Below are positions 1 through 8,853 of a stretch of DNA of 28,333 nucleotides, piece after piece (position 1 is the stretch's first letter; every line of letters begins with the position of its first letter). The stretch lies in contig JAKCWW010002470.1 of the NCBI GenBank assembly GCA_026260175.1, forward strand, positions 28,479-56,811. The letters run 5' to 3'. A model generated the notes under the pieces. The model searched no databases, was not told where the DNA came from, and saw only the letters and a program-made list of their open reading frames with translations. The position numbers and the translations under genes are program-made. This stretch comes from Reticulitermes lucifugus. Taxonomy: Eukaryota > Arthropoda > Insecta > Blattodea > Rhinotermitidae.

Positions 1-70
1 TGATCGTGAAGCCTCGAAAAATGAGGCGGCCTAGGCCCCCAAGGGGCTGTCGAGCCATCGAAATAAAAGG
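1..70 (+). repeat. SINE family C, 3' tail fragment
   Basis: The stretch GGCCCCCAAGGGGCTGTCGA followed by a short A-rich run matches the 3' part of the SINE copies at 13859-14117 and 9814-10084 (there 'aagggcctgtcaaggcctg'). Only the tail lies in the window; the tRNA-like head would be to the left. Identity is moderate and short, so this is a probable rather than certain assignment. Confidence 0.45.
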
Positions 71-77
71 CCGTAAT

Positions 78-111
78 TACAAGCGTAAATGAAATTACAT
101 TTACGCTTGTA
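78..111. repeat. Perfect 14-bp hairpin
   Basis: TACAAGCGTAAATG (78-91) is followed after a 6-nt loop by its exact reverse complement (98-111). It lies just after the SINE tail. No other copy was seen in the window, and no function can be assigned. Confidence 0.85.
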
Positions 112-1470
112 CCATGAAACCGTATGATATTTTGAGAGAAAAGAAAGCCTTGGGTAAAATGTCTGTACTACTTCGCGGAGTACACCATTTGCAATTTTGT
201 GCAGCAAGTGCTGGGCTACGATCTCGGTCCAGCGAGGTGCTATCCTGAGGGTTATCGCAGTTTTCTCAGTCGCGCCACTAAATACTGAAACAGTGGATTA
301 GAATAAGCTACGACCGATTTGTTTCACATCCTTCCAAATTCCTGAGTCACTTTCACACCATCTGATGCTACATAACTTACAAAATTGAAAAACACCTTTA
401 AATGAACAAAGAATGTGTTACGTATTGTAGTTAAATGATTTTCAGATAAACCAAGAGATAGGCATTCTAGCGAATGCGTTTCCAGATCAGGGATATTTGA
501 AACTCACTCCTAGGTTAGGAAGACCTTGGAGAATTTATATAGAAAAATAAATGTCTAGAGTTGTGTGCCTGTTGGAAAATTGTGGATTGTTTTGAAAGTG
601 AGTGAATATGTATTGCGTTTTATGAAATATCTTCACAAATAAAGTAGACTATTTGGTTTCTGCTAACATATTCGTCCCTTCCTTTGCAAATAATTATCGG
701 TACAAGCAACATGTTTTTCCTGTTATTTCGTACAATTTAGGGATGGGGTGTGGTTTGAATCTAAGTATTTCAACAATTTTCTCCATGACTATCACAATAC
801 AATCAAGTGTTTCACCTTCCTGTTCTACAGTATCATCTTTACCCGCTCTGAACACAGAACTACACTCAACTTCCTTTTCTTCTTTTGAGAACGCAGAGAT
901 CACAACTTGGTAAGACTTGTCACTGAATATGGTAAGTCTCATACAGCAGCTTGAGCTCTAAAGACAATTTTGAAGGGGCAGGGGTGTAGGGAGTAACTTT
1001 GAATCATGAATTCAAATAACAAATGTGTAACAAATGAGTTTCTGTGGCGCAGTAAATACTTGGAGAATCTTTACTACGAATACCAGTCACATAATGCTGT
1101 ATAGAGGATATACAGAGGTTTTCATTGCTAAAGAGCACGTTGTACATACGACGTATATAAAACATTATGCTGGTTAAATGATTTAGTGGTTATGGACGTT
1201 ACAATACTTGGCGGAATTCTCTTTAGTACTCTTAGTAAGGTTACATTGGCTGCACACTGATTTAAGAAGCTGAGAGAGTTGGTCTTTGTAAAGTGTCTGC
1301 TTAATGGGCAAGGCTTCATTTAACCTGTTTAAGAATATTACATAAAACAGGCAAGCTGCCCACGCTGTGACGAAAAAGTCCGGCTTCAGAGCCAAATTAA
1401 CCGGGTATTGAAAGCAGTCTCCTTTGGCGTGGTGCGTAAATAATTACTAGTTTTCTAGGAGAAGTAATCA
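112..1470. other. No gene or repeat recognised
   Basis: Apart from the open frame at 694-942, this stretch holds only short overlapping frames on both strands, with AT-rich sequence between them. No tRNA-like box, transposase or reverse-transcriptase motif was seen. Confidence 0.5.
694..942 (-). other. Unrecognised 82-codon open frame, possible exon
   Basis: This minus-strand frame has a less repeat-like composition than most others here. It is rich in Glu and Lys, with a run reading SKEEKEVECSS near residue 20 and a KPHPIPKLYE segment near the C-terminus. I recognise no domain, and I see no promoter, polyadenylation signal or convincing splice pair. A 261-nt open frame overlaps it on the plus strand. 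It may be a chance frame, an exon, or part of an old element; none of these can be chosen from sequence alone. Confidence 0.13.
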
Positions 1471-1512
1471 ACACCATCATCCGTCATCATCGCCATCATC
1501 ACCATCACCACA
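1471..1512 (+). repeat. CAT/ATC microsatellite
   Basis: Imperfect trinucleotide run of CATCAT, CGCCATCATC and ACCATCACCA blocks. Its reverse complement gives the GDGDDGDDDG end of a small minus-strand frame, which is therefore an artefact of the repeat. Confidence 0.85.
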
Positions 1513-2199
1513 AGCTGTTAATGACTTGTGCTGTTTGTTGCTCCATTCCCGTCTCTGTTCTCTAACGATCTCAGCGTTCGTCCTTAGATTCTTCCAGTTG
1601 TCATTTCGGCACTCATTGGAGAATCTTTCTGCATGATGTAAAATGAAAAAACAATTTATTTCTGAATTTTGTATAGACATTATTTATTTATTCGTTGTCA
1701 ATACGCGGTTATTTGGGACAGAATTGAGAACAGCAAGCTACTGCCTTCAAAGTAACAAGTTATATTGTTAACGAAGCTAACTGACAAGTGAGTATAGATG
1801 CCTCACATGTTACAGACGTGTGAAATATTCTTCAGTGGTGTTCGTTGTATACACAGCATTTCGAAGTTTTATACGACTTTATTTGTAGTGAATGGATACG
1901 GACCAAAAAGGATGCAAAATACCGTCGAACTTAGTTGAATGGTCTGTGAGACGAAACACACAGACAAATGTGTCTGTTTCCCCGAAGGCATCTCTTTCTT
2001 ATGCTTCTTATTACTGTACGTAAATCACTTTTGCGGTCAGTACCTACCTACCTCGGACTGAAGAGTCATCCTGTCCACTTGTCTGCGATAATCATTTTCC
2101 TACAACCCGAAGCACACTTGCGCTCTTACCTTCTTTCTTCACGACAGGGTTGTCCACGGTAAGACCGACTAAGCTGTTTTGTTCCTGTCCGTCGATCGA
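1513..2199. other. No gene or repeat recognised
   Basis: There are short open frames only. The minus-strand frame ending near 1477 (residues such as ERFSNECRNDNWKN) is not recognisable as a family. Confidence 0.5.
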
Positions 2200-2365
2200 A
2201 CACGCTGGCTGAAGTGGTACGGCTTCTGGCTTGTTGTCAGGAATGCCCGGTTCAAACCTCCGTCGAGACACAAGTTAATTTCCGAGTTCTTCTTCAGGTC
2301 TTGAGGCAAATGCTGGGATAGTGACATAAGTTAGGCCATGACCGCTTCATAACCACAATTTAATT
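2200..2365 (+). repeat. SINE family A copy, tRNA-like head, 3' truncated
   Basis: An A-box-like TGGCTGAAGTGG lies at 2206-2217 and a B-box-like GGTTCAAACC at 2249-2258, at tRNA-like spacing. They are followed by a body (cttgaggcaaatgctgggatagtgac, then taggccatgaccgcttc) that aligns with the better copy at 20134-20392. The common tail with AACGACGCTGTCAG on the opposite strand is missing. RNA polymerase III promoter boxes are the expected regulatory signal of such elements. Confidence 0.65.
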
Positions 2366-3700
2366 CAGTATTCAGTTATTCAGAATTACGCCGTGTGAGT
2401 TATTAGAGTGGCAGTAATTGAACTACAAACAAACAAAATTCCTGCCTATGGCAGTATAGGGACGCTGGAATCCTGCGGTCGCGGCTTCAAATATCGCTTG
2501 AGGCATGAATTTCTGTCCGTGTTTTTTTGTAAACACATGATTTGTAATGGTCCGATTCATACACAGTTTAGTTATCGACATTTAAAGTGCATAGGTTATG
2601 TGCCTTTCAGACACAGGTTATGAGACAGTTGTTTTAGTTGGAGCGAGTTCTTACTTTATTTTCTGATTTCTGTTATTTTTCTTTTCTCATTGTCACAGGT
2701 GTATTCATTTTATACTTGTTCCTAGAAATTAAGGAGTAGGTTTACATTTAAGCAGTTGTAAGTGGAGAATATCATCAGTTAATCTACTAAACTTCTTTTC
2801 GTTTACTATTAATTGTGCACACATAGTAGATATACTTTTTAACTTATTCATGAGCCTAGCGATCAACTGTGACATATATTTTTACACTCAGGTTTTACGT
2901 TTATAATGTCCAGCATCTAACCAAAGATTTTAAATATTTTATGGTGTTACGTATGCAGGTTATGGTATTCTGGGTTGTGACATTGGCTTGGAGATTCCTG
3001 GGAAAACCAAGAAGAGACTAAACTGGGGGCTGGCCAGCAGCATATTCTGGTCAAGATTGGAGCCGAATAGTTTTCAGCTGCAATTCTTTGAGCGTTACTG
3101 AAACACACACACATGCTCAGTGACATTCATTTGAAATCAGTCTAGTGACTTTCGGAGATGAAATGTGCGAAGGAGCAAACACGACTCCCTTACCAATGTT
3201 CGTGTTATGCATTTTGTGCGAATGATAATAAAAATGCGAGTTTCATAATACCTACCATAGTTGCGATACCGTTCTTCATTTGTGCGAATTTGGACAACCC
3301 TCTGTCCATACTGAGATTCTTTTTTGGCCTAGGAATTAAGATGGTAGAAGGCATGCTTTGTAAGACAAAAATAAATTTCCCAGTAATTATCAGCCTTACC
3401 TGCTTTATATGTAAATTGTTGGCAGATTTTGTTAGGAATTGTGAGAAAGTTAACTAGAAATGGAAGTGCTATATTTAGCCGGCCGTTTAAGAAATGACCT
3501 TAAAATACTTGGGCCTAGCTCCAAGCTTTTTTTTTTGAGTACTTTCCCAATCTTGTTTCTCAAACTGCTTCTTGTAAGGATAATAGAGATAGGTGTGGCC
3601 ATGAGATTAAGCATATCCGAAATAACATGCCTTCGTCTGTTACGTTGTGAATGATCATAGATTTAAAGTCGTGTATGTATGTATATATATTACATTACAT
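2366..3700. other. No gene or repeat recognised
   Basis: AT-rich sequence with a 99-codon plus-strand frame (3158-3457) that is hydrophobic and cysteine-rich but matches nothing I know. An imperfect (GTAT)n/(TTACA)n patch lies at 3675-3706. Confidence 0.5.
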
Positions 3701-3706
3701 TACATA

Positions 3707-3998
3707 CAGGGTGTATCAAAAATGCTTGGACAAACTTCAGGACTGAGTTCCCTGCACCAAAACACGGAAAAAGTTCATATCAATATATGCCCTTCCGCAA
3801 ACATCTTGAGAGGTACAGCCCAACAACGTGTCGAACTCAGTCCTTTTGGTGTTCCTCTGTGGGGACATTTGAAAGCGCTAATGTATTCAGTTCCAATTGA
3901 AAATGAAAAGGCATTTCACTAAAGCATTTTTGATGCCCGTCAAACCATTTGCAACCGCCCCGGAGCTTATTAAAAGGGTACGAAACTTCATCAGACGT
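3707..3998 (+). pseudogene. Tc1/mariner-like transposon remnant with transposase C-terminus
   Basis: A terminal-looking CAGGGTGTATCAAAAATG at 3707 is followed by the last part of a DDE transposase. The frame at 3833 onward reads ELSPFGVPLWGHLKALMYS. Past an in-frame TAA (3920-3922) it continues SIFDARQTICNRPGAY, and after a +1 shift KRVRNFIRR (3972-3998). This follows the usual C-terminus of IS630/Tc1/mariner transposases (SPxDFFLWGHLK, then a RIxDAxxxIRxRPGxFxRV-type stretch). The expected catalytic Asp before the FLWG-type motif is Gly (GGT, 3848-3850). The N-terminal and central domains are absent, so this is an internally deleted, dead copy. The right terminal repeat was not found; a hairpin begins exactly where the match stops. 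Confidence 0.7.
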
Positions 3999-4096
3999 TA
4001 ATTGAACAATTTATACCAACAAATGCACACAGACATATAATGTCAATAGTTACTTTTATTAATATGTGCATTTGTTGGTATAAATTGTTCAATTAA
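3998..4096. repeat. Perfect 32-bp inverted repeat with 35-nt loop
   Basis: The left arm at 3998-4029 and the right arm at 4065-4096 are exact reverse complements. The right arm contains TGTGCATTTGTTGGTATAAA. A near-identical stretch lies beside the hammerhead near 28127-28148, and a looser one in the outer arm of the hammerhead foldback (TTGTGCAGTAGTTGG, 8864-8878). It may therefore be a snapback of the flanking region of that element family. No hammerhead core lies inside. Confidence 0.85.
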
Positions 4097-4436
4097 GCAA
4101 AAATGCACGGTGAATGCAACGTAAAAATTCATCAGACGTGTCCGTGCATGCATTTATTCAGTTTGAGGACATTTTAGCATTTGTTGTAAATTATAACTCG
4201 ATAAACAATAACTCAACAGTTATTAAATTGTGAGCATATGTTTTAAATATATTATGTCAGTTGTGATTAAAATATTAAATAATTAAGGAATTTACTTTTT
4301 AATGTTATCCTTCAGTTAAAATAAAAAGCCGCTTATGTCCGGACATACGTTTATATGAACGTTTCTTTGTTTTGATGTGAAAAACTCGCTCTTGAATTTC
4401 ATCCAAGCATTTTAGATAAGTTATATACATATGTAT
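4097..4436. other. No gene or repeat recognised
   Basis: Strongly AT-rich spacer with no open frame of note and no terminal repeat. Confidence 0.5.
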
Positions 4437-4725
4437 GGATCCGGGATAGCGTAGTCGGTATAATGTTGTTGGCTACGAAATGAACGACCTAGGAATCATG
4501 ATTGCATTCCCGGCAGGTGAAAGAAACTTTTCTCATCTCGAAAACGTGTAGACCGGATCTGAAGCCCACCCAACCCCCTGTAGAATAGATACCAGGGTTT
4601 CGATCCCTTGGGTTAAAGCGCCCAGGGCATGAAGCTGACCGCTTACCTCCATCTAGTGTCGAGATTAAGAATGAGTGGAGCACCTCCACTTCTCCCCGTA
4701 TATGCCTTCATGGCGTTCACGAGGA
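4437..4725 (+). repeat. SINE family D copy, tRNA-like head
   Basis: An A-box-like TAGCGTAGTCGG at 4447-4458 and a degenerate B-box GATTGCATTCCC near 4500-4511 mark the head. The body from about 4612 (CATGAAGCTGACCGCTTACC, CATCTAGTGTCGAG, TATGCCTTCATGGC) aligns with 13645-13740. The small minus-strand ORF over 4489-4689 is an artefact of the element. No convincing target-site duplication was found. Confidence 0.65.
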
Positions 4726-4739
4726 CAACATTATCTTTA

Positions 4740-5563
4740 TTATATAGATGAATATATATGTGTATTAGAGTGAGATGGAAGGGTGATCATGTATGTATGG
4801 TAGGAACTGGTTAGGAGGGAGACGGTTGTAATTTATTTCGATGTACGAACCCAGTGTTCACCCGTATAAGTAACAAAAATAATTTAGAAGTGGCCATTAA
4901 AGCAGCCGAGATTCAAACCGAGTACCTTCCGAATACAAGGCGTCAAAGAACACAATAATGAATGAATTTGTTAATTCTGATTAGGCGTAGTGTTTCGAAA
5001 CTTCAGTATAAATCACTGCAGTTCATTATGTAGATGTACTACGTACATTCAAGCCATAACAAGAAATCATTTTTTTAGAGTCTGTTCTTACCACAATGCG
5101 ACATTTTGTAAAGCCTTGTAAAATAGCTGGCATTTTAGAAGGTCCGAGTGGAAAACTTTCAGCCTTCCAAACAAATGACCTCATCCATATATTGCAGGCT
5201 ATTTACTCTCAAGTGTACTAGACAGTACGACTGATTTCTCTTATGAACCTCTTGTTATGTCAACTTTTTTTATGTTACAGGTAGCAGTCATCTTTTATAG
5301 ACACTCCACAGTACCAACCTTCTCGTTATTTCAGGTGTGTATCCTTCACACTACATACAATATTTAGTGAAGGTAAGATATATTCTTAATGTAATGTAGT
5401 GCTTAACCTTAGAAGACCGGTGTTGCTGATAATGGGGGGCACTGCAGGCATTTCCAGACATTTGAACCTTACGGTACACAGTAGTGTGTGTGTGTGTCAT
5501 AATGATGTTGCTGTATATAATTGCGGTGTAAGCCTATGATTTACAGTTAAGCAACAATGTGTT
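4740..5563. other. No gene or repeat recognised
   Basis: AT-rich spacer. The only simple repeat is a short TG run near 5486-5500. Confidence 0.5.
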
Positions 5564-5789
5564 GCTGACCAAGTTAGCTCAACCGGTTGCGCTTCTAGCT
5601 TCAGGACGCCGTCTATTCTGACTTTCTTCGTTCATATCCTCGGTTTCTCTAAGTAAAAGATGTGATGGTACCTCAAATTAGGCCACGATCGCTACTTTCT
5701 GAATTATTTCCAGTTCATCATTCACCAATCACCCTACCATTCGAAACTATGTAGCCTGGGTTGTTAACGGCGTCCTTCAATAAAATGTA
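5564..5789 (+). repeat. SINE family A copy, strongly decayed
   Basis: The head TTAGCTCAACCGGTTGCGC (near 5574-5592) is A-box-like; the B-box has been lost to mutation. The body (taggccacgatcgctactttctg, then cagttcatcattcacc) and the tail (ttaacggcgtccttcaataaa) can be followed along the copy at 20134-20392. The degree of decay suggests an old insertion. Confidence 0.5.
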
Positions 5790-5810
5790 ACACAAATTAT
5801 TTATATAGAC

Positions 5811-5830
5811 GTGTATATATATATATATAA
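5811..5830. repeat. TA microsatellite
   Basis: Uninterrupted TATATA run of about 18 bases. Confidence 0.85.
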
Positions 5831-6205
5831 AACAACAGTAGAACACATAACCTGAAGTGACGTGACACATATGTCACTTTTTCCATCGTGTCGCTTTTGT
5901 TTAAATTGCAGCACTTTGGAGGCTGGCTGTACTTTCTTCATCAACTAAAATACGCAAATTATTAAACCTGCTCTGGTGGGTCAACCGGATGGACGTGGTC
6001 TCTATACCTAGACGGAGGGCAGCCAGATTCTGAAATATTTTGTGTGTTTAGCCAAAAAAAAATGTATATCAATTGTGCTCTGTGTTGAAGATTCATTCCG
6101 TGATAAATGGGCCCCTGTTACCACGGCATGGCGTGCCCAATGATTCCGTTCTTCTGGGATGTGAATCTGTATCCTTGGGTGAGGGTGAAGCTGTCATACT
6201 ATACT
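5831..6205. other. Unassigned spacer before the minisatellite
   Basis: A short imperfect hairpin AAGTGAC...GTCACTT lies near 5855-5880. The 63-codon frame that starts at 6073 runs into the minisatellite and ends in its second unit. The unit is not a multiple of three, so this is not a repeat protein. Confidence 0.5.
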
Positions 6206-6535
6206 CTGAAGATAAGGCAATAGGATCCTTCGAAACATCTGAAATACTCGCCCAACTACCCTGAAGATAAGGCACTAGGATCCTTCGAAACATCTGAACT
6301 ACTCGCCCAACTATCCTGAAGATAAGGCACTAGGATCCTTCGAAATATCTGAACTACTCGCCCAACTACCCTGAAGATAAGGCACTAGGATCCTTCGAAA
6401 CATCTGAACTACTCGCCAAACTACCCTGAAGATAAGGCACTAGGATCCTTCGAAACATCTGAACTATTCGCCAAACTACCCTGAAGATAAGGCACTAAGA
6501 TCCTTCGAAACACCTCAACTACTCGCCAAACGACA
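6206..6535 (+). repeat. 55-bp minisatellite, six tandem units
   Basis: Units start at 6206, 6261, 6316, 6371, 6426 and 6481, each beginning CTGAAGATAAGG. Units 2 to 4 differ by only one or a few substitutions; units 1 and 6 are more divergent. Units carry adjacent palindromes GGATCC and TTCGAA, except the last, where GGATCC has become AGATCC. The period of 55 breaks every reading frame, so the array is non-coding. Variants CGCCCAAC (left units) and CGCCAAAC (right units) are segregated along the array. Confidence 0.95.
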
Positions 6536-7175
6536 CAGCGTTACGACACACTAGGCTTGAATCTTCAGCATCTCAGATCTCGCATTCTATTGTGTGTCAC
6601 TTAGTAACAACTGTCGTCAAAAACCTTTAGACTTCTCGTAACTTGAGGGCGTTACTTCAGCTTTCAGTGTTAGCTTCGTTATGTGTTGAATATATTTCAA
6701 ATTTTCGACGTAGGCACACAGTGCAATCCTGTGTTTGGGGTGAACTGGGGGGAAGGAGGCAGCAGACTGCTTTACTGTATAGGTCTCGTGGTGGGAATAA
6801 TAGGGGGGATGTGGAGCATAGGGACTTGTCTGCTCCCCCATCCATCTGTTCATCCTCATGGTAGTGGAACACTTTCAACATATGACGCAACTGAACCCCG
6901 AAAACCGAAGTTATGCATTAGACACGAGCTGCGAAACCTGTGTTCACGTGAGGACGTTTGAGAGCAGAATGCTCGTGAGAATATTTCGACGCAAGCGAGA
7001 CGAGGTAACAGGAGAATAAGACACTTTTGTAATGAGGGGTTTAATAATTTGTGTTCTTCGCCAGCTGTTATTAGGATGATGAAGTCAAGAAAGATGAGCC
7101 GAAGGAGGCATATAGTACGCATGAAAATTTGTGATAAATGCGTGCACACTATTGGTACAAAAACTTTTTATTTTT
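6536..7175. other. Unassigned region, locally GC-rich with overlapping frames
   Basis: Five short open frames overlap on both strands (6617-7149), apparently because stop codons are locally rare. None resembles a known protein. Guanine runs at 6737-6759 could form a two-layer quadruplex. The density of frames suggests an unrecognised repeat rather than a gene. Confidence 0.4.
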
Positions 7176-7436
7176 GGTTTATTTAACGACGCTGTCAGTA
7201 TCCCAGGTTATATAGTGTCAAGTGATTGGATGATAGTGAATAATGAATTGAAAAATTATGCGGCAGGACATAATAGTTGCCTCATTTAAGGTTGTATCCT
7301 GGAATTTATCTAGAATCGAGTGAGGAAAGCTACGAAAAAAATGATGGTTGGTGTTCCGGTCGATATTCGAACCGGGCACCTTCCGATTAGAAGACGGAAT
7401 CGTTAGGTCTGCCTTTTAAGCTAACCTTCTAGTTGC
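7176..7436 (-). repeat. SINE family A copy, reverse orientation
   Basis: The plus strand starts with the tail complement (AACGACGCTGTCAG, about 7184-7197) and ends with the tRNA-like head. The B-box complement ATTCGAACC is at 7365-7373, and the A-box complement is around 7412-7430 (TTTTAAGCTAACCTTC). Order and length match the copies at 11778-12022 and 20134-20392. Confidence 0.75.
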
Positions 7437-7440
7437 GTTT

Positions 7441-7794
7441 GTCAGAAAATGGATGCATTAAATTGAAGTTTGTGGGATTTTATTGTCAGAAAGCTTTTAA
7501 AGTAGGCCAGTAGAGATAAAACTTATCCAGAGTGTTATGACCTTGTATAATATGCTTGCCAAAATGAAGTACCTTGCAAGTGACTAAATAGGCGTGTTGT
7601 CTTACAATGGTGCAAAGCAAAGAAGTTACACGCGTTGTAACCGAGGATAATTCAAACACTGGACTTTATTGCCTACCATATAAATGTATCATGCAACACA
7701 GTACCTTGCAGGTCAATGTCAGCCAATCAACAAACGAACGCCGGGTGGCTTCTCTGAACCATAAATGTGTTTTTTAATTACCTGAATGTGAACT
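7441..7794. other. No gene or repeat recognised
   Basis: Spacer between the SINE and repeat U copy 1. It holds only a short palindromic GTTACACGCGTTGTAAC near 7625-7641. Confidence 0.5.
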
Positions 7795-8015
7795 AAAATT
7801 TCCGTTTAAAGCCCAGTGGTAAATATGTGTACCGTGCGTGTCGCTTTCATTCTGTCGCACAGTCTCTGTGTTTCGTACGATTGTTACAATTAACGGCGAT
7901 TCATTCCCTGAACAGCATTAACATGAGTAATCTTTGTAATGGACACGGAGTGTGTTCTCTGTGAAGTAGGAACTCAGCTTTTGGATATAATTTATATGAA
8001 TGTCAGTCTTCAGAG
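7795..8015 (+). repeat. Unnamed dispersed repeat U, copy 1
   Basis: Begins TTTAAAGCCCAGTGGTAAAT, continues through a CACAGT...TGTGTTTC segment, and ends GTGTTCTCTGTGAAGTAGGA then ACTCAGCTTTTGGAT. The same landmarks occur in the same order and spacing at 11110-11360, 21345-21600 and 25245-25460. Past the common block, copies 1 and 3 continue to match (ATGAATGTCAGTCTTC against ATGATGTTCAGTCGTC). No tRNA-like boxes and no open frame are conserved. Confidence 0.7.
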
Positions 8016-8324
8016 TGGTTATGTCTTGTTGCTGCAGCTCGATCTGAGCTTTGGCCTCTCTTGTGGAGGATTTACAAGTTTTTATTGAGACAATTCCTAG
8101 TGCTACGTGAATGGACACAGGGCGTGTACTGCTTTGACTGACAGTAACTAATTCCAACTTGCACAATCTTCTCGGATAGTTGATAGGCCACTTTCTTCAG
8201 TTGGTCAACACATATGCTTTTATAGAACCGACGATTCACTGGAATCTCAGAAGCTCGCTTTTTGACCACACAAAGTACAGCCCATACTTCCACTCACTTG
8301 TGCCCGTCAGGATCCATTTTAATG

Positions 8325-8480
8325 TAGGATTTGAGGTTTTCACGTCAAAATGTATTTTGTTTATAGTACCTATTTCTATATTACGACATCGTGTAGTCTT
8401 ATCGGTGGGCACCATCGTTTTGGAGGAACAAGTTTCAAGTCCCTTTCAGCCCTGAAGATATATACAACACATTTATTAGC
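8325..8480 (+). repeat. GFEVFT/RRFGGT-type dispersed repeat, decayed
   Basis: Two frames give VGFEVFTSKCILF and then, after a shift, TSCSLIGGHHRFGGTSFKS. From memory these follow a peptide string commonly seen in insect repeat-derived predictions (GFEVFTAV...FWDVTPC...NRRFGGTYRL). The frame changes and substitutions show a dead copy. The family's mechanism is not known to me. Confidence 0.5.
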
Positions 8481-8696
8481 AACATTGATATCCACAGTGC
8501 TACAACCTACAAGACCTTGCCCGTCCCAAGCCTAATACTCATATTGCTGGTGTCTGTTGGTAACATAGTAGTACTTTGTTAACGTCACGACCAAGCTCAA
8601 GTTGGCTCATGTTTACGACCACAACCGAGCTGATATTTTTAATGTTGTTTGAACTATATAAGTTTTTATTACCAACTACTGCACAATAAGTTTATG

Positions 8697-8739
8697 CACT
8701 CCTACATGTTTCGGCTATCTCAGCCATCATCAGCGAGTA
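8697..8739 (-). ncRNA. Hammerhead ribozyme, left-arm copy, stem I mismatch
   Basis: On the minus strand it reads TACTCG, CTGATGA (8727-8733), an extra U, stem II GGCT-GAGAT-AGCC, GAA, ACATGT (8704-8709), A, GGAGTG. The core is canonical. The base pair next to the cleavage site is G-G instead of C-G (8734), which should weaken stem I. The right-arm partner has the paired base, so this arm has mutated. Confidence 0.7.
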
Positions 8740-8806
8740 ATCGTACATAGACATAAGCAATTGCCATTCAGAGACACGATGTACGCTGCTTATGTCTACG
8801 TACGAT

Positions 8807-8853
8807 TACTCCCTGATGATGGCTGAGATAGTCAGCCGAAACATGTAGGAGTA
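8807..8853 (+). ncRNA. Type I hammerhead ribozyme, apparently intact
   Basis: Order: stem I strand TACTCC (8807-8812), core CTGATGA (8813-8819), an extra U, stem II GGCT (8821-8824) and AGCC (8834-8837) around a 9-nt loop, GAA (8838-8840), self-complementary stem III ACATGT (8841-8846), cleavage nucleotide A (8847), stem I strand GGAGTA (8848-8853). The six stem I pairs are perfect. All invariant residues (C3, U4, G5, A6, G8, A9, G12, A13, A14, A15.1-U16.1) are present, with a GUA triplet. The very short stem III suggests dimeric activity, as known for Penelope-like and retrozyme hammerheads. The unpaired U after A9 is shared by the other well-preserved copies. Confidence 0.82.

Noticed and set aside
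3985..4000. CATCAG next to GAAAC near 3980-4000 as another hammerhead.
   Set aside because: CTGATGA and GAAAC lie on opposite strands there, so no ribozyme can form.
4447..4511. Possible tRNA gene at the family D head.
   Set aside because: The B-box is degenerate, no cloverleaf closes, and a SINE body follows.
6206..6535. Each minisatellite unit contains CTGAAGA, an AAGG/CCTT pair and CGAAAC, so it was tested as a satellite hammerhead.
   Set aside because: No NUH cleavage triplet can be placed with a stem III, and no strand complementary to the sequence before CTGAAGA exists in either a type I or a type III arrangement. The likeness is probably chance.
6617..7149. Cluster of five overlapping ORFs as a coding region.
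   Set aside because: The frames lie on both strands with no recognisable domain and no frame clearly better than the others.
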